From Luscinia megarhynchos (lineage: Eukaryota > Chordata > Aves > Passeriformes > Turdidae), in NCBI GenBank assembly GCA_034336665.1, contig CM067568.1:11446483-11510482 (forward strand): a stretch of DNA of 64,000 bases, written 5' to 3'. The notes under the pieces were generated by a model, which was not told the DNA's origin, did no database searches, and saw nothing but the letters and a program-made list of their open reading frames with translations. Positions 1 to 12,250 of the stretch are shown piece after piece; the stretch's first letter is position 1; each line of letters opens with the position of its first letter. A program made the position numbers and the translations under genes.

Positions 1-2157
1 TGCCAAATACATTTTTCATGTTTCTTAAGCTAACTGTTTAAATAGTTAAGTGAACATCTGTCCAAATTTCCCCATCATTTCCATTTAGAAAAGTCTCCTA
101 TTTGAAGGCTGAAGAAAAGCACCTGCTTAACAATGCAAATGGTGCTGTCTGGGGCCCCTTTATTTTGTTTAATCTAGATTGAGCTCCACACAACTGTGAT
201 GCTAATGAATAATGGATATTTTATACTTGTGCATGTAGCAGTGCTGGGCACAGAGCAAATCTAGGATTAACCTCCCAGTTTCCCTGCCTAATGCATTTGA
301 CTCATTTTTTTGAGTTGGCTGTGACTTGGGTACTCTAAAAACGGATGCCTGGTTTTATGGGAAATGGGAAAATCCTGGCAAAAGCTATCAGGCTTTGCTG
401 TGCCCAAGTGGAAAGGGGCAGCTAGGCTGAGGAAGGGAGGGATGTCTGGAGTAATGGCTTGATTTGTGAGTGGGTGCTGAATGAGAGCCAGGGCGTTCCA
501 GGGTGGAGACCTGGACGCTTTTCAGTGCCACATTTTTCCAGTCCAGTCTGCTGGCGTTAGGCAGCCGAGCCCCTGCCTGTGGGGGCAGGAGCAAGTGGGG
601 TCAGCTTGCAGGGAGAAAGAGACTGCTTTTTGCTGGAGCAAATTATACAGCTGGGATTTCACTCTGCCTTTCAGCCTTCAGATGGTGGAATCACGGGGGA
701 AGAAATTTTGGTACTCCCTTTGCGGATTTTCCATCCTGCATGAGTGTTTCTGTTCTGGTTTGTGTGGTTTAGCTCTCAGGGAAAACACAGTGCTGTTTCT
801 TCATAGGAAGGCCTGGGATTTTCCAGCCAGGCCTAATGAAAGACCACTGATACCACATCTAAAGAAGAACAAGGGTGGGCTTTCTTACAGCTGGAGAGCA
901 AACTGACTTTGGGAGTACAGCACTGTAGGAGGGTGGGAGAGTTGTGTGGAGGTTTCTATAACACTGCTGGGTGTTTTAATTCACAATTACTGGCCAGTAA
1001 TAATTAGTATTGATTAGCCTGGCAAATTGCAGGTTTAGAAATTGGTTATGGATTTTCCTGATGCTTCTCATCTGCGTGTTGTGGAATCAGCCAGAACCGA
1101 TGGCTCGAAACAAACCGCGAGCCCAGATCTGTCCGCGGGCAGCGGCGCGTTGCGTGCATCGAGCTAATGGCCAGCAGGGATCGTACGTCTTGAGGCTCAT
1201 CACCCCCAAAATGCCATTTCTGTCATCTTCGGGCAAAGTGACTAACCACGTGTGACCAGGGGCTGGGGTGACCCCTGGTTCTGTCAGCCCATGGCTCAGT
1301 GCTGTGACGCTGGGTGGCACCAAGCCCCTGGCACATGCAGGGTCTGCAGGGACACCTCGGGCAAGGGGGCTGCAGGAAGGATGCCACAGTCTTGCTCGAG
1401 TCCCCCAGCAGCAGCAGACATCTGGGGAGACAGATAGCGAGAGCCAAGATGAAAATGGCAAAGCTTCCAGCGCTGAAGGGCTGTCCTGGAGGGGCAGGGA
1501 GCTGAAGTGGAACGGCTGAGCATGCTGTTCATGCCGCTGTGGAAGGGCTTAGCTGGCTCCCGGGAGGGCTGGGGAGGCTGGAGGAGGGGGCACAGCCGGG
1601 GAGCAGGGCTTGCTCTCTGAGATGCCTGGAGAAATGCTGTGCATTTGCAAGAGAAGAGAACTTGTGCTTTTTTCTTTCTAAGCACCAGGTGAGTGAGGTT
1701 CTTACTGAGCTCTGTCACAGCACTGCCTGCCAGGATTGGCAGAGTTTGCAGGATTCTGTGTCCTGCTGCCAGCCTGTCCCTCCATCAGGCTGCAGCCAAG
1801 CCCATGTGGAGCAGGACAGGCAGCTCCCAGCACTCACCCCACTGCTGCAGAGAGGCAGATAGTTTTTGACTGAAATTTTGTGAGCCCCAAAATAGTGCTC
1901 TAAGTGTTTAATGCTTTTCTCCATTAGACAGCAAATTAGCCCTAGGCCCACAAACCAAATGAAGTTTCATCTCGACGATCGGAGCCTGCTCACCAGGCAG
2001 TTTTATCCCAAGTTCCTGCACGCTGGTTGGTCAGTGAAATGGAGACTGCAACTTCTATTTATTGGTGCAATACAGTATTTGATACTGCTAATTACACTTA
2101 ATTAGTCCTTCCACCATTTAATTAAAATGGCTTCTAATGATTGTGCTTCTTTGGCAG
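1..2157 (+). other. LMO1: LMO1 intron 2 (3' part)
   Basis: This is non-coding sequence upstream of LMO1 exon 3. Exon 2, which encodes LIM domain 1 and should precede this intron, is not found here, so the intron runs out of the window to the left. A moderately CpG-rich patch lies around 1085-1190. The last bases (acceptor CAG at 2155-2157, after a T-rich tract) form a normal splice acceptor. No other gene or repeat was recognised. Confidence 0.75.
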
Positions 2158-2284
2158 GCTCTTTGGTACCACCGGGGAATTGTGCTGCCTGCAGTAAACT
2201 GATCCCTGCCTTTGAGATGGTGATGAGGGCCAGAGATAATGTTTACCATTTGGACTGCTTTGCCTGTCAGCTCTGCAACCAGCG
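2158..2284 (+). CDS. LMO1: LMO1 exon 3 (first half of LIM domain 2), with a 1-nt frame break
   Basis: LMO1 (rhombotin-1) is a nuclear LIM-only adaptor without DNA-binding activity; it bridges LDB1, bHLH and GATA factors in transcription complexes. The exon reads LFGTTG and then, one base out of frame, [16 protein letters not shown] and on to [10 protein letters not shown](R), matching the LMO1/LMO3 LIM2 domain. Zinc ligands follow C-x2-C-x18-H-x2-C-x2-C-x2-C, completed by the next exon. The acceptor is CAG|G and the donor CG|GTGAGG at 2285. Expected length from the protein is 126 nt but 127 nt are present: the run GGGG at 2174-2177 has one G too many. Read literally, translation enters a TAA at 2195-2197, before any LIM2 zinc ligand. 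An indel error in the assembly is more likely than a real null allele. TTG rather than VTG after LFG favours LMO1 over LMO3. Confidence 0.93.
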
Positions 2285-5200
2285 GTGAGGACACAGTTAT
2301 TGTACACACAAACTAATTTATACCTTTGCCCATGAAACAGGGGAAATGTTTGATGTGCCCTGCCTGTCTGGGGCTCACAGCCTGCAGGCAGGGCTGGGGC
2401 TGGGCTGCCAGGCTGACCTGGGCATGCATGTCAGTACCTGTAGCCCTTTCAGTGCAAATCCCCTTGGGGCTGGTGGGAGTTGGAGGGGCAAGGGGGAGGA
2501 CACAGACACAGCCTATACAGCTGCTGCTGAATAAAACAAACTGCTTCAGCGTCCTTTCAGGAGCCACCCTCATTGCAGAATGCAGACGATGGAGAATGGG
2601 AGCTCCTCTGGCAAAGTGACGTTATCTTGCTTAAATCACATTTTCTGACATGCTCAAAACTGGGAGTGGAAAAGAAGAATGATAAAGAGATGGGACAGGA
2701 AGGAGAAAAATACTCTGGCTAAGCCCTTTTCCAACTAGGGACAAATCCCTTTAGTTGTTGTGTAATTAATAGGGGATTTTGGTGGTATAACTTTGAGTGG
2801 GGCTTACGTATTTGTGCTGGGTGGAAGATGGACATCAGGGAGTATAATAAAGGGCCATGCACAATATTTCCCCCTGAACTACCTGTAGCCAGTTGAGTTT
2901 GGGAGGGCTGTGAAAAATCTTCCCAGCACCATGTTTGTTGATCATTGTAGGCAGAATGGAGGCCCATAGAACCAGATGTGATACTGTGTCACTTCTGATG
3001 CATCCATCTGTCCATCCTTGTCTAAGACCTGGAACTGCTTGCAGTCCTTACTGCTTGCTTAGTCAGGCTGTAGTGACTGCCCAGGGTCCAAGGGCTGTGC
3101 AGGTGTTCCTGTTCTGGATCTGTGGTTGTGTTTCCCAAAGATTAAACTAGGATGCAGTGCCTCATCCCATGGGAAAGTGTGAGAGAGATGACAAAAACTT
3201 GTGGGAAGATGGAGAGCCCAATTCTGTAAAAGTCAAGCTAAAATCCTGACTTGAACATTCCTTGCTCACTGCAGAAAAGAGCCACAGTGGGGTCTCTCAT
3301 GAAGCAGCCATACATGTGTGTGAATCCCAGCTTCGCCCTGAACTTGGGAGATGCTGTCTGATTCTGTGTCACACCTCCGACAGTGGCTCAGCCCTGAGAT
3401 GGATTTGGTGGCAGCTGGTTGGTGCCAGGGCCCGGAGGAGGCAGAGGAGGTGGCCTTGCTCGCTCTCTCTGGAGGCTGGGGCAGTGTTTATTGGAGGTAC
3501 AATTCTAACTCGGTGTTGATTCCCGTGGATGCTGTCGCCGGCTCGGCGCGGTGGCAGTGCCGGGGCAGCAGTGACATCTAGTGGCTCCTGGCCTTGGGCT
3601 CTCTGCGGGACCTCCCAGCTGCCCAGCTGGGTTTTGCGACTCCGGAACACAGGGCTGATCCCCCGAGATGCTCCTTCCACGCTGCTGCAGTGACCAGGCG
3701 GTTCTGGGGTTTGTCTCCCTGATTTGTCTTGGGAGTGTTGTGGGTGCTGCCAGGCTCAGCTCTCAGGATCAGCTCTTTTCAGCCTCCTGATGGCTCCTGG
3801 GCAGGACAGGGTTGCTCCCAAACTCCATACTGAACCTGGAGGATTATAAATGGCCTTGGAGTCTGCAGGCTGAGTATCTCTCACCAAACCCCTACTTCAC
3901 CCTTCTTCTTTCCCAGAAAATTCTAGTGCTGCCTAGTTTTCATTCTCAGTAATTTCTTTTAAATTTCACCCTTTATTTCAAGGGTTCCAAAGCACCTCTC
4001 TGCCTCACTTCCCTCTTCAATTGCCAGTGTGGTCCCACTCTGTCCTTCAGACAACCTCCAGGGCTGTCAGTGCCCAGCAGGAGAGTGCAGGTCATCCCCC
4101 AGTTCTGGCAGAGTTGTGCTGGGATGCACAAGGGATTTGCTTGGTTTGTGAGAGGCTGAGTTGTTCTGAAAGATGGGCTATGTGTAGATTCTTACTTTTG
4201 GCTAGGGTCAGAGGGCTACCTGTTTTTATTACGTATTCTGTAGAGATTTGGGCCTGAAAGGGCAGAATGGAAGTGATCCTGTAACAGATCAGAGCATCAC
4301 TGGATACTGAACTGAGAACAGTGAGATTAAGTAACCCTAAAGTCAAAATTGCAGAGCTGGATACCAGTTCTGGCTCTGAATTGGAAACCTCACCTGAAAC
4401 CCTGTCTTGTCCTTCAGCTCTGAAAAGATTTGATGATGAAGGCCTTTCCTTAGTTCTCTTCCAGCTTGCTTGCCCTTCTATAGGTAGACTTTGTATAGAG
4501 TGCTTAATCTATCACAGCCATTTCTCCAATATTTTTACCAAGTGTGCAATGTTTTCATTGCTTTCATTCCTTAAAACATCAGTTTTGCATCAAGTACTGC
4601 ATTACCCCTCAGCCTACTATGATTTAAACTTGTCTGAAATCATCATGGTCATTGTAGTGCTGAATAAAAGCTGGTCACTGCTGATAGGTCAGTGTTCAAA
4701 GGTTGCAGGAAATCCAGCTGCTTCTCTTGCCATTATCTGAAGTGTGGGTTTGCTCAGAAGAAAATCACTCTTAAGAAATGGCAGAGTAGGTTCAGCACCT
4801 ATTTCTCACTGCTGCTGGCTAGAATTTGATCTCCCAGATGGGCTCTGCAACATCCCTGCTGTGAGCATGGGGGCTGGCAGTGTGAAACTGGGCCTGAGCA
4901 ACTTTAACCCTGTTAAATCCTCTGCGTCCAGCTGTGGTGCACCAGCTGAAGAGATCCCAGTTTACTGGCAGGTAGAAACAGTTGCCTTTCCAGGGAATCA
5001 AACCCTTCTCCCAAAACTTCATGTCACATTAGGGTACCCCTGTAGAGTATTTTGGTTCCCATGTGCTCATACACACCCCCACACCTTCCAGCTCCCAAAT
5101 TCTCCAGCTCTTTCTTTGGCTTCTCTACACCCAAAGCCAGGTTTAGCTGTTGATGATGCTGGTGGCAAGAGTAATTTTTCCATTTCTGTTCCTGGAGATT

Positions 5201-6680
5201 TATATGGCATTCAAGGTGGGGATAAGTAGTGAAAAGGAAGCAGCTGTGTCTGTTATTTATTGTGTCAAGCCTGCTCTTGGGGAAGGTGGTGTTAAGGAGA
5301 GTGTGTGCAGTACAGTTTTTACCATAAAAGCTGTTAATTGAAATGAGGAATAATTTTTATCTTTTTAATATACAGAAAAGGTTGAATATCAAAACTACTA
5401 GAGCATGTGCTACAGAGGGAAGAAGATGGAGGGTCTTCAGTGAAATCCTATAAAGTGTGAACCAGTGCTCAGTTCTCTCTGTACCAGCTGGGCAAATTAA
5501 TCAGCTTATTTGCAGGTGTTCACTTGGAGAAAACTTGTGCCTGTGTTGGGCCTATAAAGGAGCTCTAAAATTATCAGTCCTGTTCTTTTAGCAGAAAATA
5601 CTCAGTTTTATGGAGAGGCTCTGCCTGAAGCTGCCTGAGTTACAGATGATGAAAGCACTTTAGACAAGGGGTGGGCAGTGCCAAAGCTCTGCCTGGGAGC
5701 AGGAGAAATGGGCATTTGAGATCTGCTAAATCTCCTGAGGATGGGGTCACCTCCAGTGATCTTCCTTCAAAGCCCTGCAGATATTTGGCCTCGCCAGAGG
5801 CTGGTACCTACCCCTTCCTCTCAGTGCAGAGCTGCCTTGAGGCACAGTGCCTGACCCAGGGTGTCTCTCTGCTTTAGGGACCTGAGGCTGATTCCAGACT
5901 CAGCTCTTGGTCTGTCATTGCCCTGCCAGCGTGATGGACAAAAAGCAGCCCCCGAATTGGGTGCAGAGAACATTATTTGTTATCTTAAGAAGTAAAGATT
6001 AGCTTCTGATTCCTGAGCAAGCAGGCAGGGCGGGAAAAGCTATTGGCTGTCAATTCACACCTCTCCGATCTTATATGTGGAACTTTTTTGACCTTAATGG
6101 TCAAATAAAATTGTTAAATATCACAAGCTTCTCTGTCAACTTCAAGACAAACAGAACAATTTACATGGTATATAGAGAGCAGTGCCCTTCGCTCAATGAA
6201 GATAAAGGTTAGGAGTCCAGCCACCGAGAAATTTCTATTTATTGTTCAGCACTGTACACAAGGGGGTGAGGGAGGACTTAATAGCCAGTCCTTGCCTGGA
6301 AATTAGTGTAAATACTGCTTCACCCGAGGGAACTGTGGAAATGTGGATACCAGCAAAAACTTCAAATAGGCTCTGTGTAATATTGCCTGCCTGATTTCCT
6401 GGCTGGAGAGCCAACACCTCTTGTCTGCAGGGACAAATTCCCTTAACTGCTCCCAACCTCCTCCTGCAGCTGGCACGGGACCCTGCAGAGAGTGGGACCT
6501 GCTCCCTCTGGCTGAGGCAGGGAAAGGGACAGCAAAACCCTGGGATGGCAAGGGGAGAAGCTGGAAATCAAACCCTGCTCACCAGAGTCGCCTTCGGACC
6601 CACACTCCCTCAAATTCCCCCCGGTCTGGTGTCTGTTCATACCCACACCCACTAACCCTTTTTGTTTTTTTACCTTCCAG
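2285..6680 (+). other. LMO1: LMO1 intron 3
   Basis: This is the intron between the two LIM2-coding exons, about 4.4 kb, with donor GTGAGG at 2285 and a polypyrimidine-rich acceptor ending CAG at 6678-6680. Open frames inside it (for example 4744-5229 on +) match no family I know and sit in ordinary intronic sequence. A stretch at about 5930-6250 looks less random and is listed separately. No transposon was recognised. Confidence 0.85.
5930..6250. promoter_or_regulatory. candidate intronic regulatory element in LMO1
   Basis: A low-CpG, low-repeat stretch of AT-rich words with an inverted CCAAT (ATTGG near 6043) and an everted nuclear-receptor-like pair, TGACCT-taa-TGGTCA, at 6089-6103. This texture resembles conserved non-coding elements around developmental regulators such as LMO1. 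The call rests on texture and motifs only; I could not align it to other species. Confidence 0.25.
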
Positions 6681-6786
6681 ATTCTGCGTGGGAGACAAAT
6701 TTTTCCTGAAGAACAACATGATCTTGTGTCAGATGGACTATGAGGAAGGGCAGCTGAACGGGAGCTTCGAGTCCCAGGTTCAATAA
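6681..6786 (+). CDS. LMO1: LMO1 exon 4 (end of LIM domain 2 and C-terminus)
   Basis: This terminal coding exon begins after the acceptor TTCCAG. The split codon CG|A gives Arg, followed by FCVGDKFFLKNNMILCQMD, which supplies the last zinc ligands (C-x2-D, 18 residues after the preceding Cys) and completes LIM2. The tail EEGQLNGSFESQVQ and stop TAA (6784-6786) are diagnostic of LMO1; LMO3 ends in a different sequence (PQVR). Human LMO1 has Thr where this copy has Ser (NGTF versus NGSF), a conservative change. The exon is intact, and the reading frame agrees with exon 3 downstream of its extra G, which supports that G as the only defect. Confidence 0.96.
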
Positions 6787-7125
6787 CAGCCCCTGCTTCG
6801 CTGGAGCACTGTGGGATGGGCGCTCGGCCGCACCAGCAGCGAGGGCGTCCGTCAGCTTGCCTGCAATATTTTTTTAATTCTTGGTCCAGAGAGGACTATA
6901 TACATTGTAGTACTTTTCCCCCCCAACACAAAGCAGTTACAATTTTAGATGTACAGTTGTGCCTGCTTAGCTGAGCACTGCATTGCCTGTATGTTTGTGA
7001 GTTTTTGGGGTCTGGGGGAGGGCTCTGTACAGTCTGTTTTCTGTATATAAACTGGAACATTTATTTTATGAAAAATGTAATGCAATTTTATTACTGGTGT
7101 GAATTAAAAATTATGAATGTTTCCT
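6787..7125 (+). other. LMO1: LMO1 3' UTR
   Basis: About 340 nt follow the stop codon. The sequence becomes AT-rich, with a long T-rich section and TGTATATAAA-type words, and ends after an ATTAAA signal followed by a GT-rich stretch (around 7123-7150). The exact cleavage site is inferred. Confidence 0.65.
7103..7108 (+). terminator. LMO1: LMO1 polyadenylation signal (ATTAAA)
   Basis: ATTAAA, the commonest variant signal, lies about 317 nt after the stop codon and is followed within 20-40 nt by a T/GT-rich downstream element. Other polyA sites further downstream (for example AATAAA near 7939) are possible. Confidence 0.6.
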
Positions 7126-9349
7126 GGTCATCGTTGCTGTGGTTTCTTCCCTGTGTGGCAAAAATATTTGCTGTGCTTTAGCTGAGCAGACTGGTGGAAA
7201 CGTGTACATAGATCCCTGGAAACTGCATGGATCATAGCAGAGGGAGATTCTCTCTTAATAACTGGGAGAAATGCTGCTGCAGGGTTATGGAGACTTCCAT
7301 CCAACCACCTGCTTCCCTGAATAATGGGAGGGAATGAGCTGGGGGCAGGTGATGGCTGGGAACTGAGGCTGCTGTGCCATGCTGAGCTGCTGGCTGAGGC
7401 TCCTTGTGGATTCAGACAGAGCCTTGCCATGGAATTCCTGCTGGCTGCCTGATCCCGTGGCTCCAGTCTGGGCTCCCTGCAGCCCTGCCAACAGGTGCCT
7501 GGGCATTGATCAGAATATTAATTCCAAGGCTTTGCTAGGCAGTGGGGTTTTCCCGTGGGGCACCACTTGTGCAGCTCAGAGCTGCTGTGAGAGCTGATGT
7601 CAGGGCTGGGACATGACCAGGTGCTGATGCAGCAGATCCCTGCTCCCAGCCCTTCTTGCTCACTCCGTGCCAGGTGCTTTGACCTCCCACGCCATAAAAG
7701 CGATCACGTTTGAAGCATCTCCCGGAGAGAAAATTCTGAGCTCTGTTCCTGCTGCGATGCTTTGTGCAATGATTTTCAAGGTTATGCAATTCATGTGCAA
7801 CCCACTGGACTGTATCAAACACATTTCTTTGTATAGTGAGTGTCACTTTAATATAGTGCACCAGTAGCTGTAAAGGATGGCTGCAATTCTATTTATTTTG
7901 TCTTCTTGCTTTTTCTTAGATTTACCCCCCTTTCCTTTAATAAATAGACACCGAGTACTTTTTTTCTGATGTGACTTAATTGGTTGCTGGTCCTAGGTCG
8001 CTTGTGTGTGTTCTCTGAATTGCAAATGCCAGATGCAGTGCAGCTTGGTGCTGCTCTGCCTGTTGCATGAAATGCTTTTATGTACACCTGTGCTGAATAA
8101 TGGCTGGGCAGAAGCAAAACACCACCAAACACTTAGCATGCTTCAAAATATTGCCTGTCATTTAGAGCAACCTCAGACATGTGGATTGATTGAGTGATTT
8201 TTCCTCACAAACAGATGTTTTGGGTTGGGAGACCCATTATAAAATGTGTGGCCTCATCCCTTTTTTTCCCCCATAAACATGGAATAGCAATTAAAGAGCT
8301 ACTTATAGCTGCCTATGGATTTGTGGTGTTTAAACTGCTGCTCCATTTTAGTGCTTCCTGGGGTGGGGGGAGGTTGTCTTTTGTGAAACAAATGAGAGTT
8401 GATGCTCTTTCTGTAGAGGCTAGTGGAGGCAGCCACCCTGGGGCTACGGAAGGAGCAGCTTGTTGCCCAAATGCTTCGATTCCTTGCTTTGAAATGGGCT
8501 GCCAGACAGCCACTGTCCCTGTCTGGATTGATGGCTCCCTGCCTGCCTGCCCCTGGGACTTGCTGCAATTCAGCACACAATGGCAGGGCAAGGCTGCTGT
8601 CCTGTGGTGAGGAGGGGAGCAGTAAAAGCAAACCAAAACCACTCACCAAACAAGCTGGAGGGGCTGTTCAGTTTCAGCTCAGATTCTCAAGGAAGGTTTT
8701 GGTACCAGTTTAAAAATGGAGTCCTTCAGAGAAAGGTACCTTGGTTACACCGTGGGTCATGACTCAGGAGCAGTGGCTTCCCATTGCCTCCCTTCACTTG
8801 CCCTTGCTGTGAAACGACAGGCACTGCTCCCCTGCTGGGGTGTAGGGACTTCATTTCTGATGGGCAGCCCTCTTGATTTATCACCATCGCTGTAAATCTG
8901 ATTCCTGATACCTAAGGAGGAATTTCATGATGCTGGCTCATGCAAAAGTCCCACCTGGAGACTGGGAATAAAGCCTGGGGCAGGACACAACTTCTCAGTG
9001 CTGAATGGGGTGGGGCAAATAGCCAATTATCTTATATTTTAAAAAGAAAACATACAAGGGAGAAATTGTGCAGCATCTGTATCCCTCTTTTCTGTGTCTG
9101 CACAGCAGAGAAGGCCTACCTGCCACAGCCTGTGCCCCAAAGAGTGTTGGAGGTGGGATGCCTTTGGAAATAAAAATCCCAGGAGGACAATGCAATCATG
9201 AATTCTTGCCTGAATGCTGCAAATTTGCTTAATAGAAACAAGGGCTGGAGTGCAGACCTGCTGTTGAATAATCGCTTCCACTCTCTGGAGCAGAGCATGG
9301 AAACCTTTTGATGGTGTTATAGTCATCACTTGGCATAAATATTCATTCA
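7126..9349. other. intergenic sequence downstream of LMO1
   Basis: No gene, RNA or transposon is recognised here. The short open frames on both strands have no family resemblance and overlap each other. An AATAAA at about 7939 could be a distal LMO1 polyA signal, but nothing else supports it. Confidence 0.5.
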
Positions 9350-10060
9350 AGGAATCAGAGCAGAGTAAATGGCATTTTAGCTGCTAATAATTTAGTATTA
9401 GCAGATAGCCTTTTTACTGCTAAAGATAACCACTGCTTAATCAGTTTAGTGACCACTGGCATATAGTGTGACATTTAAGCCTGTGCCTCAGTCCCTGTGC
9501 CGAGGACACAGCTGCCGGTGACCCCTCTGCCCAAGCCCCCATCGTTCCCAATGCCAGCCCCAGCTGCCAACTGCACTCAGCTGCCTTTAGCTTCTGCATT
9601 ATCTGCCATTTGCCTCCTTATCTTAGATCAAAGAGGAATTTTAAGTTCATACTACAGATGTTAAAATCTAGGATCTTCTGTCTCTCTCTCTTTTGCGGTT
9701 GGGGCTAATGGCTGATCACAGCACAGTCTGATTTGGAGATTAAAAAACAAGCCAGTGTTTAAAGGCAATCAAAATCTTAGGCTTCGTCTCCATTCATCTT
9801 TAATGCTGGTGTAATTGCTGCACAGATTCTGGCTCTTCCTGCAGACTTAATTTATTTTATTTTTGGAGCATGCCCCTGTCTGTCAGAGGGATGTTATACT
9901 TCCCTGAGCAGCATCAGCGCTATTGAGCACTCCGCCACCGGCAATCCAGCTCACCCCATTTCATATCCTGCCAAACAAGTTAATCTAATATTAACAGCAG
10001 TTTGTTACCTCGTTGTTAGCTTAATTTACTTCACAAGAAATGCTGTATTTGCATCTCATC
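9350..10060. promoter_or_regulatory. candidate conserved regulatory block 3' of LMO1
   Basis: This is a cluster of motif-rich sequence. It contains a perfect 9-bp hairpin CTGCTAATA/TATTAGCAG (9381-9404), a GATA site on the minus strand (reverse complement of CTTATC, 9617-9622) directly followed by a TCF/LEF-type AGATCAAAG (9625-9633), and an HNF1-like inverted repeat GTTAAT-n5-ATTAAC (9979-9995). Homeodomain-type TAAT cores are frequent. The density of such words in repeat-free DNA next to a developmental gene suggests an enhancer, but this is inference from composition and motif matches alone. Confidence 0.3.
9381..9404. repeat. perfect 9-bp inverted repeat, 6-nt spacer
   Basis: Arms CTGCTAATA (9381-9389) and TATTAGCAG (9396-9404) are exact reverse complements around the spacer ATTTAG. 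It could be a dimeric homeodomain/MEF2-like site or a cruciform-prone element. Confidence 0.7.
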
Positions 10061-12220
10061 CCTCTGTCACTGGCTTGTGAGCCACGCTTCCCAAGGCCAA
10101 GAAGGGATGGCTCGCGCCGCTCGCTCGCTGCCACATGGAGAGGGGGCATCACCCCCACCAGGCATCTCCCTAATTGCCCAGGGGGGATGTGGGGACTTGG
10201 GAGGAGGATTTCCAAAGCCACAGAGCAGGTCCTGGAAATGCAATATTGAGAGCAGCACAAATGCTGCTCTTCCAGTAATAGAGCTGAGTCGTAGACAGCA
10301 GCTTTCCCTGGCGGCAAACATATACAGTAAATGTCTTTAGTATGGAAATCAGCAGACATATGGGCACAGGGGCAGGCGTCTGCAATGCCAACAGCTTCCT
10401 CGGGCTTTCAGGGAGTGCTCCCTCAGCAGCCCCAGCCACAGCAGCCCCTGCCACACTCACCCAGGTCTGTCTGTGCACAGCACGGTGACAGCCCTGAGCC
10501 TCCCTTCCAAATCGCTGGGGTGGGGGAGCTGTGAGCAAAATCCTCCAAGCAATCACCCAAAAGCCACTTCCCCAAATGATCCAACAGCCCCATGAGCTGT
10601 TCCAGGCAGTGACAGGCAGTGGGATGGAGCTGGGGATGCCCCGTGGTGACATCAACAATCAGGTACCCAGGGCTGTCCTGGCTAGCTCAGGGAATGTGGA
10701 GTTTTTGGAGGTGGAAATGGCTTTTTAGTGAAAGCTTCTGACTTCATTGTTCATTAGCACACTCTGTGTCCCATTGCTAAGCCCTGTCCCTGGCCTCCCA
10801 CCTCCTCCAGCAGCTGCTGCCCTCCACTGCTTGAAGGAAGGGAAGGACCCCATCCCTGTCTTGCTCTGGTTTTATTGGCAAAATTAAAGGATGAAGGATG
10901 CCAAGGGCAACTCTGGCCAGGCTGGGACATCTGGCAGGGCAGTTTTGTGGTGCTGAAGGTTTTTAGTGAAGGTCTGAGAGAAAGCAGGGCTGGAAGGACC
11001 AAACCCAGAGAAACAGCAGGAAACAGAAAGGTGGAATGAAGTAGGGAGTCAGCTGCAGATGCAAATACCAAATACTGGGTGATTTTTGTGAGTGATTGGA
11101 GGCCAAGTGCCCAAAAATCCCCAGAGATCAGTTTTGCCACAGAAGCACTATGAAGCCCCTCATAAGTGATGTAAACAGTAGAAGTGTAAATATAAATGCA
11201 CATCCAGGCTCCACTGCTGACCAGCCACATGAACCTGAAGCTGCAGGAGCTTCCTGGAAGGAATGTTTCACTACTAACTTAAATTATTTGAGAAGAAGAA
11301 GGTGCTACCTGCTGTCTGCCTGAAGGGGAGCAGAGGGGCCAGCTGCCTGTTTTAGTCCTTGATAATAACACTGCTGGAAAGAAATGTTGCTAATGCAACT
11401 GAGCTTTTATGGGTGGTTTTACTTAGAAAATTACCTTGAGAATAGCTTTATTATTATTGAACAGAATCTTAAAGGTCTTGACATCCCTGCAGAAACTGTA
11501 GAAAATTGTGATTTTATTTAATGAAAATATTGTTGTTCCAAAGCTGTTTTGCTCTGGGGCTTACCCTTCAGGCCCATGTGCCCCCCAGCAGTGGAGAAGC
11601 ATCAATTTCCTCTGCTCTGCCTCTCCCTCTGCCACTCACACAGGGTTTTCTCTCCCCCAAAATGCCTCCCTGTGCACTTTGCCATCCATGCCCATCCCAG
11701 TGGGGTTGCACATAAGCCTGTTAGTGAGAGTAGAGTGGCCACCAGTGCTGCTCAGATGTGGGTTGCCACCCTCCAAGGACAAACCCTGGTGACATCCAGC
11801 CTGGGAGCTGCTGGATCTCTCTTCCTCACTTGGCTTTGGGTCCCATCACAGTGGTGGTTCCCCAAACCTCTGGTTGGTGCCTCAGGGGTGCTCAGAACAC
11901 TGCCCAAGGTGTCCCTGCTCCATTCTTCAGCAGCAGCTGTAGAAGGGCTCCAGTTTCAAGACTGGATTTCAGTAAGTCTGTTATTTAACCTCAGTAACCC
12001 CTGTAATGTGCAGCCCTTGGGTTCAGAGGGAGGGATTTCTGTCTGCAGTTTGGTTTTCTGAAAAGAGCATATCTTTGTCATAATTTAGGGAGTTTTAAAT
12101 TATTATTTCTTAAAATTCTTGCTGAGCAGAGCCCAGAGATGCAGTGAAGCATCCTGCCTTGGCAGCACACACAGTGCAGTCACAGCAGCCCTGGGGGCTG
12201 AGGCAATGACCACAGCCCCC

Positions 12221-12250
12221 AGGAGGAGGAGGAAGAGGATGAGGAGGAAA
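12221..12250 (+). repeat. GGA-rich purine tract
   Basis: A short (AGG)n-type purine run, AGGAGGAGGAGGAAGAGGAT and following bases; a simple-sequence repeat with no other feature attached. Confidence 0.8.

Noticed and set aside
4744..5229. Open frame of 161 codons on + inside LMO1 intron 3
   Set aside because: Intronic, no family resemblance and a poor start context.
10170..10658. Open frames of 112-162 codons on minus near 10.2-10.6 kb
   Set aside because: GC-rich local sequence gives several overlapping frames and none shows a domain.
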